From: JAFNAG01 sp963824985
GTDB lineage: Bacteria > Acidobacteriota > UBA6911
Direction of reading: 5' to 3'
Assembly (NCBI GenBank): GCA_963824985.1
Contig: CAWGRQ010000034.1
Span: forward strand, 129,613-193,612
Length of the DNA: 64,000 nucleotides
The notes beneath the pieces are model-generated. The model had not been told where the DNA came from and did no database searches. It was given only the letters and a program-made list of their open reading frames with translations. The position numbers and the translations under genes are program-made. Of this stretch, positions 17,297 to 24,984 are shown one piece after another; positions within the stretch are counted from its first letter, which is position 1; each line of letters starts with the position of its first letter.

Positions 17297-19009
17297 TCAA
17301 GAAAGCTCGCTGACCTGCGCCGGATCCGGGCGGCGGATCATCTCCTGCAGATCGGCACCGGCGGGAACCATGGGATAAACGATGTCCTCGGGTTCCACGC
17401 GGAAATCGATCACGACCGTGCCCTGCGTGGATTCGGCTTTTCGGATAACGTCTTCTACCTCGCCGCGCGTGGTGACCCGCAGGCCGGCGAGACCGTGGGC
17501 CTCGGCGATTTTCACAAAGTCCGGGTTGCGCAGGGGAGTGGCGGCGTAGCGCCCCTGGTAAAAGAACTGCTGCCACTGGCGCACCATTCCCAGGAAGCCG
17601 TTGTTAATGATCGCCACGTTGACTTTAATCCCCTCCTGCGCCGCCGTCGCCAGTTCGGCCTGGGTCATCTGGAAGCCTCCGTCCCCAACGATCACCCACA
17701 CTTCGCGGTCCGGGACGGCCAGTTTGGCCCCGATCGCCGCGGGGAGCCCGAACCCCATCGTCCCGAGGCCGCCTGAACTGATCCAGGTGTGCGGCTTGTC
17801 GATCCGGCAGTATTGCGCGGCCCACATCTGATGCTGTCCCACGTCTGTGACGATGGTGGCGTCTCCGCGCGTCATGCGCCACAGGTCGTTGATCACGTGG
17901 GCTGCGTGCAGGCGGCCGTTGTCGGGGAGGTTCTGGATATCGCGCGCTGCGCTGTCCGTTCGTACGCTCGAGATACGCGCCAGCCATTCGGAGCGATCCA
18001 CAGCCTGGGTCAGAGGCAGGATCTGCCGCAGGATGTCCTTCAGGTCGCCGACCAGGGCTGCATCCACTTTGACGTTCTTATTGATCTCGGACGGATCGAT
18101 GTCGATGTGGATCTTGCGCGCATTTACGGCATAGGAATTCAACTGGCCGGTTACGCGATCCTCGAAGCGTATGCCGAAACCGAGCAGCAGGTCCGCCTCC
18201 TGGATGGCGGTGTTGACCCATGCTTCCCCGTGCATGCCCATCATGCCCAGGTTCAGGGGATGCGCGGCGGGCACCGCACCAAGACCAAGCAGCGTCGTCG
18301 CCATCGGCGCCTGGGCCGTCTCAGCAAACTGCAGCACCTCCGCCATCGCCCCGCTGATCAGGATGCCGTGGCCCGCGAGAATCACAGGACGCCGCGCCGA
18401 GTTGATGATGTCGGCTGCTTTGCGAAGGAGTTCCGGGGCAGGCCTCAGATCCGGGCGGTAGCCGGGCAGGCGAATGGGGCTCGCATCGTATTCCCAGCCG
18501 GCGATCGAGGCCTGCTGCGCATCTTTGGCGATGTCTACCAGCACCGGACCCGGTCGGCCGGAGCGTGCGATGTAAAACGCCTCACGGATTGCCGGCATGA
18601 TGTCGGCCGCGTGGGTTACAAGATAGTTGTGTTTTGTAATCGGCAGGGTGATGCCGGTAACGTCGGTCTCCTGAAAGGCATCGTAACCGATCAACCTGCT
18701 CGGGACCTGACCCGTGATGCACACAAGCGGAACCGAGTCCATGTGCGCGTTGGCGATGCCGGTCACGAGGTTGGTCGCGCCCGGGCCGGAAGTCGCCATT
18801 ACCACACCGACCTTCCCGGAAGCGCGTGCATACCCATCCGCCATATGGACAAGGCTCTGCTCGTGGCGGCCAAGCACATGACGGACCGGATAGTCCAGCA
18901 TTGCGTCGTAAATGGGCAGGTTCGCTCCCCCGGGATAGCCGAAAACAAATTCGACACCTTCCCTGAGGAGACACTCCCAGACAATCTGCGCTCCTGTACG
19001 ATTCATCAC
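17297..19009 (-). CDS. ilvB: Acetolactate synthase large subunit
   Basis: 570 residues. ThDP-, FAD- and Mg-dependent condensation of two pyruvates, or pyruvate with 2-oxobutyrate, is the committed step of branched-chain amino acid synthesis. Visible domains: the N-terminal pyrimidine-binding domain with EFVFGYPGGANLPIYDAM and its catalytic Glu in the REQxAxH-like HEQSLVHMADGYARASG segment; the central domain (RRPVILAGHGILISGA); and the C-terminal ThDP domain with GDGGFQMTQAELATA ... INN (Mg-binding GDG-NN). It is second in the ilvD-ilvB-ilvN-ilvC cluster. Confidence 0.96.
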   Translation of the reverse strand: MMNRTGAQIVWECLLREGVEFVFGYPGGANLPIYDAMLDYPVRHVLGRHEQSLVHMADGYARASGKVGVVMATSGPGATNLVTGIANAHMDSVPLVCITGQVPSRLIGYDAFQETDVTGITLPITKHNYLVTHAADIMPAIREAFYIARSGRPGPVLVDIAKDAQQASIAGWEYDASPIRLPGYRPDLRPAPELLRKAADIINSARRPVILAGHGILISGAMAEVLQFAETAQAPMATTLLGLGAVPAAHPLNLGMMGMHGEAWVNTAIQEADLLLGFGIRFEDRVTGQLNSYAVNARKIHIDIDPSEINKNVKVDAALVGDLKDILRQILPLTQAVDRSEWLARISSVRTDSAARDIQNLPDNGRLHAAHVINDLWRMTRGDATIVTDVGQHQMWAAQYCRIDKPHTWISSGGLGTMGFGLPAAIGAKLAVPDREVWVIVGDGGFQMTQAELATAAQEGIKVNVAIINNGFLGMVRQWQQFFYQGRYAATPLRNPDFVKIAEAHGLAGLRVTTRGEVEDVIRKAESTQGTVVIDFRVEPEDIVYPMVPAGADLQEMIRRPDPAQVSELS

Positions 19010-19019
19010 ATCTCACCTT

Positions 19020-19087
19020 GGACACGGAAGAACACGGATGAACACGGACTCAAATCGGTCCGTGTTCATCCGTGTTCTTCCGTGTCC
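19020..19087. repeat. GGACACGGAAGAACACGGA palindromic repeat, ilvD-ilvB gap
   Basis: A long near-perfect inverted repeat, centred near 19053, fills the whole gap between ilvD and ilvB. The arms are GGACACGGAAGAACACGGAT and its complement at 19068-19087. In the mRNA it would form a hairpin of about 30 bp. Confidence 0.85.
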
Positions 19088-19095
19088 TGAAATTC

Positions 19096-20769
19096 CTAGC
19101 ATTCCAGCACCGCTCCGGTATTGGCGGACGTAACCATCCGGGCATACCGGCGCAGCCAGCGGCTGCGGGTGCGCAACTCGAACGACGGAATCGCCGCAAG
19201 GCGGGATCGGATCTCCGATTCTTCCAGCCGGACGTCGAGAGTGCGCTTCTCCAGGTCGATATCGATGATATCCCCGGCCTGCAATGCCGCAATCGGGCCT
19301 CCCGCGGCTGCTTCCGGGGAAACGTGGCCGATGCAGGCGCCACGCGTGCCGCCGCTAAAACGACCATCCGTGATCAGCGCCACCCCCTCGCCAAGCCCCA
19401 TCCCCATCAAGAGGCTCGTCGGGCTGAGCATCTCCTGCATGCCCGGGCCGCCGCGGGGGCCCTCGTAGCGAATGACCACTACGTCGCCGGCTTTGACTTC
19501 GCCGGCCATGATTCCAGACACCGCTTCTTCCTGCGATTCATAAATTCGGGCCGGCCCGGCGAATCGTTTCATGCCCGGATTCAGCCCGCCGGTCTTGACG
19601 ACCGATCCCATGGGCGCGAGGTTGCCCGACAACACCGCCAGGCCGCCGCGCGGTGCGTGGGCGTTTTCAACGCGCCGAATCACCTTTTCATCCTTGATCG
19701 ACGCATCGGCAATCGATTCGCCCAGGGTTTTACCCGACACCGTGATCCGGTTCAGGTGCAGCGCACCGGTCCCCCGCTGGATTTCCCACAGAATGGCAGG
19801 GACGCCTCCCGCACGATGCACATCCTCCATGTGCCACTCTCCCGCCGGGCTGACCTTACAGATGTGGGGGACCCGGTCGGCAACGGCATTGACGCGTTCA
19901 AGGGGATAGGCAATCCCGGCTTCGCCGGCAATGGCAAGGGCATGCAGGATGGTGTTGGTTGAGCCGCCCAGTGCCATGTCCAAAGCAAAAGCATCGTCCA
20001 CCGCCTCTGCCGTGACGATATCCCCCGGCCGTATGTTTTTCTCGAGTAAAGCCATGACCAGCTGCCCGGCCCGGCGGGCGAGTTCCTCGCGCTCCGGAGT
20101 GCGGGCAAGGGCCGAGCCGTTAAATGGCAAGGCCAGCCCGAGCGCTTCCATCAGGCAATTCATGCTGTTGGCCGTGAACATGCCGGCACATGAGCCGCAG
20201 GATGGACAGGCAGTCCGTTCGAGCATCGCCAGGCGCACCTCGTCGATCGCGCCCTTCTGGAAAGCCCCTACACCTTCGAATACCGAGATCAGGTCCACTA
20301 CCTCGCCGTCGGGAGTCCGCCCGGCCGCCATCGGGCCGCCGGAAATGAATATCGCCGGGATGTTGACCCTCATCGCCGCCATCAGCATGCCGGGAACAAT
20401 CTTGTCGCAGTTGGGTATGCAGACCATGGCGTCGAAGCGGTGGGCTTCGATCATCGTTTCCACACAGTCGGCGATCAGTTCGCGGGACGGCAGGGAATAC
20501 TTCATTCCCTCATGACCCATGGCAATCCCATCGTCCACGCCAATCGTGTTGAACTCGAACGGGACTCCCCCGGCCGCGCGGACCGAGTCTTTAACCAAGC
20601 GGCCGAACTCCTGCAGGTGAACATGTCCGGGCACGATGTCGACGTAGGAGTTGACGATGGCGACGAACGGCTTTTGCATGTCGGAGTCGCCCAGGCCCGT
20701 GGCCCTCAACAGGGCTCGGTGCGGCGCCCTTGCAAAGCCGGCTTTGATCGTGTCGGAACGCATGCTCAT
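19096..20769 (-). CDS. ilvD: Dihydroxy-acid dehydratase
   Basis: 557 residues from ATG 20769 with GGGAG upstream. It dehydrates 2,3-dihydroxy acids to the 2-keto acids in the third common step of Ile/Val synthesis. The Fe-S cluster cysteines lie in VCIPNCDK and CPSCGSCAGMFTANSMNC. Other family segments are FNTIGVDDGIAMGHEGM near the N-terminus, DMALGGSTNTILH, and the C-terminal GRFSGGTRGACIGHVSPEA. It is the first gene of the minus-strand ilvDBNC cluster. An Ile/Leu/Val-rich short ORF lies about 140 bases upstream in an AT-rich leader. Confidence 0.96.
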   Translation of the reverse strand: MSMRSDTIKAGFARAPHRALLRATGLGDSDMQKPFVAIVNSYVDIVPGHVHLQEFGRLVKDSVRAAGGVPFEFNTIGVDDGIAMGHEGMKYSLPSRELIADCVETMIEAHRFDAMVCIPNCDKIVPGMLMAAMRVNIPAIFISGGPMAAGRTPDGEVVDLISVFEGVGAFQKGAIDEVRLAMLERTACPSCGSCAGMFTANSMNCLMEALGLALPFNGSALARTPEREELARRAGQLVMALLEKNIRPGDIVTAEAVDDAFALDMALGGSTNTILHALAIAGEAGIAYPLERVNAVADRVPHICKVSPAGEWHMEDVHRAGGVPAILWEIQRGTGALHLNRITVSGKTLGESIADASIKDEKVIRRVENAHAPRGGLAVLSGNLAPMGSVVKTGGLNPGMKRFAGPARIYESQEEAVSGIMAGEVKAGDVVVIRYEGPRGGPGMQEMLSPTSLLMGMGLGEGVALITDGRFSGGTRGACIGHVSPEAAAGGPIAALQAGDIIDIDLEKRTLDVRLEESEIRSRLAAIPSFELRTRSRWLRRYARMVTSANTGAVLEC

Positions 20770-20910
20770 CGCTCTCCCGCAGTTTCAGGTCTGGTGCCCA
20801 AGCTCACCGGATGGCGCAATCACTCAACGAAATGGGTCTCGTCCTTCCTCCGGCGAATCCCATACTGTCTTCGATCGATGTAGCACCCGAGTGGCGAATC
20901 CGATTATTCG

Positions 20911-20955
20911 TTAAACCATCATGCTTGGCAAATTTATAATATCAATCAGTATCAT
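20911..20955 (-). promoter_or_regulatory. Possible Ile/Leu/Val-rich leader peptide of the ilv operon
   Basis: A 14-codon minus-strand ORF, MILIDIINLPSMMV, lies in an AT-rich leader upstream of ilvD; seven of its residues are Ile, Leu or Val, including two rare ATA codons. Such peptides drive ilv attenuation in other bacteria. Against it: no clear ribosome site and no terminator with a T-run between it and ilvD, and AT-rich DNA favours Ile codons by chance. Confidence 0.35.
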
Positions 20956-21175
20956 AAATAATTCTGATATGATAAGTATTGATCTATCTGAATTGCAGAA
21001 TATATCATTTTGTCTGATGTTCAGGCGTGCCACGGCTAGAAGGGAACGAGCCGGTTTTCCAGCCGGTTCGCGACATCGGAAAGCAAGTTGAGAAAAACCG
21101 GGTCTGCTTTTCATCCAATTTTAGCCATTGCGATTCAGCCACCGGCATTGAGGGAGGAAGCCGAAACCAAAAACA

Positions 21176-21273
21176 GGACACGGAAGAACACGGATTTCTG
21201 CGGGCGGACAGCTTGGGCGAGCCGGTTGCACCACCACATCCGTGTCCGTGTTCTTCCGTGTTTTTCCGTGTCC
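21176..21273. repeat. GGACACGGAAGAACACGGA palindromic repeat
   Basis: Inverted arms at 21176-21195 and about 21240-21273 flank a short spacer. It lies in the region between the divergent ilv and aromatic genes. Confidence 0.75.
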
Positions 21274-21375
21274 TTAAATATCTTACAACAGGCTGTTTCC
21301 AGTGTCTGAATTGCTGTTTTCGCCAAAGCGATGTTTACAAAACCGATGCGTAATGGCAGACTCTTAGTCGGGATT

Positions 21376-21447
21376 ATGACCATGCGCGTGTCAGCCGCCT
21401 TCGCTTTTACGTTTTTTATCATCCGGGGCATTTTGCCCGGCGGATAG
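21376..21447 (+). CDS. Phenylalanine-type leader peptide
   Basis: A 23-codon ORF with start ATG 21376 (a second in-frame ATG at 21382) and stop TAG 21445. Its middle reads AAFAFTFFII: four Phe codons within six codons at 21400-21417. The leader peptide of enterobacterial pheA has the same Phe-rich character. It is directly followed by mutually exclusive hairpins and a terminator, and the next plus-strand gene makes phenylalanine precursors. The peptide is expected to be a translation sensor of charged tRNA-Phe rather than a functional product. Weakness: no strong ribosome site, and the structural gene begins about 740 bases further on. Confidence 0.6.
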   Translation: MTMRVSAAFAFTFFIIRGILPGG

Positions 21448-21506
21448 CGGAGTGCGCCTGTGCGTTATCGAGGCTCTCCCCGCCGGCCGGGTGAGGGCCT
21501 TTTTTG
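21423..21506 (+). terminator. Phe attenuator: competing hairpins and intrinsic terminator
   Basis: Segment 1 (21423-21427, CCGGG) can pair with segment 2 (21436-21440, CCCGG). Segment 2, extended to 21437-21443 (CCGGCGG), can instead pair with segment 3 (21480-21486, CCGCCGG). Segment 3 overlaps the left arm and loop of a terminator hairpin: GGCTCTCCCC at 21472-21481 pairs with GGGTGAGGGCC at 21489-21499, one mismatch and one wobble, followed by six T. A ribosome stalled at the Phe codons would cover segment 1 and free 2 to pair with 3. Confidence 0.65.
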
Positions 21507-21509
21507 TTT

Positions 21510-21829
21510 GGGTGCGGCTCTTTCGGGACAGAAGATTTATCAAACCAGATATAAGTTGGGACTGCAATTCGAAGAACACAGCAAACGAATTTATCATTTG
21601 TCATTTGTCAATGGTCCGTTGTGTGTGCCTTTGGCCTACTTGATCCAGACAATAAATGACATTTGATAATTGACAAATGGTAATTGAAAAATTCTTTGGG
21701 TGCGGACCACTTATGAGTTCGAGGAGAGCATACGTGGTCAACCAGTGGCTCCTGCTTGTATCACAGAATGACATATCTGTTTGTATTTGCGTAACTTGTG
21801 GTCCGTGGTGAGAGAGCCGCACCCTTTTT
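21510..21829 (+). repeat. Perfect 12-bp inverted repeat around a 290-bp segment, with T-run
   Basis: GGGTGCGGCTCT at 21510-21521 is the exact complement of AGAGCCGCACCC at 21813-21824, which is followed by five T. Joined directly, the arms would form a strong terminator just after the attenuator. The interior includes CATTTGTCATTTGTCAATGG-like AT-rich runs and a second pair, GTGCGGACCAC (near 21699) with GTGGTCCG (near 21798). No coding frame was recognised. Confidence 0.5.
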
Positions 21830-21881
21830 ATTTATGGGAGCGGATGTGAGCCTTTAGGCCTTGAGATGAGTTGGAATACTT

Positions 21882-22014
21882 GGACTTCGACCTCGAAGTC
21901 GTCCTGGACCAGCCAAATCTAATCAAGCAACTGTGCGGATAGGTTTTGGTTCCATAGCATCAACCCGGATGACCCGCAGGCTCTGGTCCACGTCGAAGTC
22001 CAGGTCGAGGTCCA
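21882..22014. repeat. Imperfect inverted repeats GGACTTCGACCTCGAAGTC
   Basis: The segment near 21884-21917 (TTGGACTTCGACCTCGAAGT ...) is roughly complementary to about 21973-22014, which reads CTGGTCCACGTCGAAGTCCA and onward. Both arms also contain internal short repeats of GTCCAGGTCGA type. It lies in the leader of the aromatic gene. Function unknown. Confidence 0.5.
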
Positions 22015-22185
22015 ACTCCAGCTGGACGATGAGGAGATGACTTACCTTAGCGCTCAAGGGTTGCAGCCTGCCCAACGTGAGGATTTCCGGCGACGCGAGT
22101 CAACAGACGAGTGTGACGAAAACAAGCAAGCTGGCCGCGCGCGATACGGAAGCATTGTTTTTACGCTGATATTTTGGAGAGAACC

Positions 22186-24192
22186 ATGGAAGATCTTGAG
22201 AAAATCCGTCATGAGATCGACGACGTGGACGCACGCATCCTGGAGGCGCTTGCCGTCCGGCGCGAGCTGGCGAAACAGGTTATTCAAGCTAAGGATCACC
22301 AGGGCGGGCCGATCCGGGATGCTTTACGGGAAGAACGGCTGCTGGGAGACCTGATCGCCAGGGGGCGGGGTATTGGCCTGGACGCACACCTCGTCACGCG
22401 TGTGTTTCACGAGATCATTGACGATTCCATTCGCTCCCAGCAGCTGCATCTGATGGACGGCGGCGTGCGGCCCGAATTGCGGCGCGTGGCTTTTCAGGGG
22501 ATCGAGGGGGCCTTCAGCAACCTGGCCGGCCGCAAGTACTTTTCCGCCGACCTGGATCGGACGGCATTTGTCGGCCATGCGACTTTCGAACAGGTGGTGG
22601 GCGCCGTTGAGGACGGGAGTGTCGACTTTGGCATCCTGCCGGTGGAAAACACCACCGCGGGCAGCATCAATGAAGTGTATGACCTGTTGTCCTGCGCGCA
22701 GGTATCGATCGTCGGCGAAGAAGTGCTGCGCGTCGAACACTGCCTGCTGTCGGTCGGTGATGTGCCGCTTGGCGCCGTTCGCCGCATCCTGTCGCACCCG
22801 CAAGCGCTGGCGCAGTGCATGAAGTTTCTCGCCGGCCTGCCGGATTGCCGGGCGGAGTCCTATGCGGACACGGCCATGGCGGTTAAGAAAGTGAAGGAGG
22901 AGAACGATCCGACCCAGGCGGCCATTGCCAGCGAGGAAGCCGGCCGGCGCTACGGACTGACGGTGTTGCGCCGCAACGTGGAGGACCAGCCGAACAACTA
23001 CACGCGTTTTCTGGTTTTGGCCACAAAGCCGGCGCCCGTGGACCTGCGGATTCCCTGTAAGACATCGCTTGTGATTGCCACCCCGCACGAGGAAGGATCC
23101 TTATTGAAGGCGCTCAGCCTGTTGCACGATTACGGAATCAACCTGAGCAAGCTCGAGAGCCGTCCGATACCGGGCATGCCGTTCCAGTACCTCTTCTACA
23201 TCGATTTCGAGGGGAATGCTGCGGATGAGCGGATCCGGGAGGCGCTCGACAGGCTGCGCACCGTCACGACATCGCTGAAGGTCCTGGGGTGCTATCCGCG
23301 GGAGCACCGATCGAGGACTGCGCCCTCGATCCAAGCCCTGATTGAAGACGCACCCAAAACGGCGCCGCCGGCCACGCAGGCGGCGGCACCGAAAGCAGCG
23401 GTGAGTTACCGGCTGGCCAGCCGCGAGAACAAGCCCCAGGATACGGTCATAGATGTGCGGGGAGTGAAGATCGGGGGAGCGGGATTGGTTATGATTGCGG
23501 GGCCCTGTGCGGTGGAGTCGCGCGAGCAGATTCATCTCTGTGCGCGGCACGTCAAGGAAAGCGGCGGCATGATCTTGCGCGGCGGCTGTTTCAAGCCGCG
23601 CACTTCGCCTTACAGCTTCCAGGGGATGGGCTTCGAAGGGCTCGAGCTTCTGGCGGAAGCCGGCCGGGAATACGATCTGCCGATCATTACAGAGGTCCTG
23701 TCGCCGGCGGATGTCGAGGCCGTGGCGCGCCATGCCGACATCCTGCAGATCGGCGCCCGCAACATGCAGAACTTCAGCTTGTTGAATGAAGCCGGGCGCG
23801 CCAACCGCCCGGTGATGCTCAAGCGCGGCATGATGTCGACCCTGGACGAATTTCTGAATGCCGCCGAGTATATCCTGGACCGGGGCAATCATCAGGTGAT
23901 CCTGTGCGAGCGCGGCATTCGCACCTTTGAGACGGCCACGCGCAACACGCTGGATCTGGGGGCGATCCCCATTCTGAAGCGCCTGACGCATCTGCCGCTG
24001 CTTGTGGATCCATCCCACGCGGCCGGGCGCCGTGACTGGGTGATTCCCCTGGCGCTTGCCGCCCAGGCGGTCGGCGCGCACGGCCTTATCGTGGAGATCC
24101 ACCCGGAGCCGGAGAAAGCGCTGAGCGACGGCCCTCAGTCCCTGCGCTTCCCCGACTTCACCGATCTGATGCGCAGCCTGTACCACAGGTAG
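22186..24192 (+). CDS. Trifunctional chorismate mutase / prephenate dehydratase / DAHP synthase
   Basis: 668 residues from ATG 22186 (TTGGAGAG upstream); a TTG at 22174 is in frame but less likely. Residues 1-90 are an AroQ-type chorismate mutase (EIDDVDARILEALAVRRELA, KDHQG). Residues about 100-285 are a prephenate dehydratase (VAFQGIEGAFSNLAGRKYF, LPVENTTAGSINEVYDLL, NYTRFLVLA, the TRF catalytic motif). Residues about 295-370 are an ACT domain with ESRPIPGMPFQYLFYIDFEG, the ESRP Phe-binding motif. After an Ala/Pro linker, residues 425-665 are a KDO8P/DAHP synthase-type barrel (IAGPCAVESREQ, RGGCFKPRTSPYSFQG, PVMLKRGM, LVDPSHAAGRR). One polypeptide thus covers the first step of the shikimate pathway and two steps to phenylpyruvate. 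The ACT domain may give Phe feedback, in line with the upstream leader. Confidence 0.93.
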   Translation: MEDLEKIRHEIDDVDARILEALAVRRELAKQVIQAKDHQGGPIRDALREERLLGDLIARGRGIGLDAHLVTRVFHEIIDDSIRSQQLHLMDGGVRPELRRVAFQGIEGAFSNLAGRKYFSADLDRTAFVGHATFEQVVGAVEDGSVDFGILPVENTTAGSINEVYDLLSCAQVSIVGEEVLRVEHCLLSVGDVPLGAVRRILSHPQALAQCMKFLAGLPDCRAESYADTAMAVKKVKEENDPTQAAIASEEAGRRYGLTVLRRNVEDQPNNYTRFLVLATKPAPVDLRIPCKTSLVIATPHEEGSLLKALSLLHDYGINLSKLESRPIPGMPFQYLFYIDFEGNAADERIREALDRLRTVTTSLKVLGCYPREHRSRTAPSIQALIEDAPKTAPPATQAAAPKAAVSYRLASRENKPQDTVIDVRGVKIGGAGLVMIAGPCAVESREQIHLCARHVKESGGMILRGGCFKPRTSPYSFQGMGFEGLELLAEAGREYDLPIITEVLSPADVEAVARHADILQIGARNMQNFSLLNEAGRANRPVMLKRGMMSTLDEFLNAAEYILDRGNHQVILCERGIRTFETATRNTLDLGAIPILKRLTHLPLLVDPSHAAGRRDWVIPLALAAQAVGAHGLIVEIHPEPEKALSDGPQSLRFPDFTDLMRSLYHR

Positions 24193-24276
24193 GTACCGAC
24201 GCTGCGGCCGGGGCAACATGCAACGCTTCATTCCATTAAATCGCATGCGGCTTTGATCGTCTCGTGTATGGTGTGC

Positions 24277-24826
24277 TTCCGCTCCCCTATGCGCAGCCCG
24301 CATGCCGTCAGCGCCCGGGACTTCGGATGAATTGGTCTCATTCTGTCGGCAACCATACTTCTCTTCCAAAATCCGCACGTTGTCGAAATAAACCTCCCGG
24401 CCTGGGTGGTTGCTGTGACTGGGCATAATCCGATACAGGTACGCCTCTCCAAAAGCGGGCTGGAAAGGATCTGAGCTGTACACGGTATGCCCGTTCTCTC
24501 TCACTTTGAGAGACGATTTACCCAGCAGGATCGTGACTCGTTGCACTCCGATTTTGCGTCCCAGGCGATTGACTTCCGGCCACCCTCGCAATGATGCGGG
24601 TTCCGAGCGTCGTCCCCAGAATGGTCAGCCGTTGGCCCGGGAAACGGATCGCCAGATGTTCGACATGAGTGCCGGCAGCGCCCTCCATATCGCACCGGTA
24701 CCATGCCGCGATCTCCGCTTCACGGGTTGACAGGACGCGGACCTCGAACCGGGCCCCCATCAGGACTCCGGCCATAACAGGCGCGGGAACGAGGAGCAGG
24801 AACACCGTCAGAAACAAACGTTCCAT
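24277..24826 (-). pseudogene. Secreted protein remnant, probably frameshifted
   Basis: The upstream part from ATG 24826 has a signal peptide (MERLFLTVFLLLVPAPVMAG) and a beta-rich segment (FEVRVLSTREAEIAAWYRC, HLAIRFPGQRLTILGTTLGT) to about 24595. A different frame then gives NRLGRKIGVQRVTILLGKSS, FQPAFGEAYLYRIMPSHSNH and REVYFDNVRILEEKYGC. The second part resembles the end of a concanavalin-like (polysaccharide lyase or LamG type) domain. I infer one gene with a shift near 24595, but two unrelated remnants cannot be excluded. Confidence 0.4.
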
Positions 24827-24984
24827 AGGAACGCCGATTGCGGTACCCAATCATCCTATGGGCCTTCCGTCCGGTCCAGCATTTTCGAGACAACACTTCT
24901 CAAGCGGGGTGGGTGATCGGGGCGCATGCCCTGCGCGCAGACCGGGTCCGGACGGATGGCATGGTCGCGCGGGCGCGCACGCCC

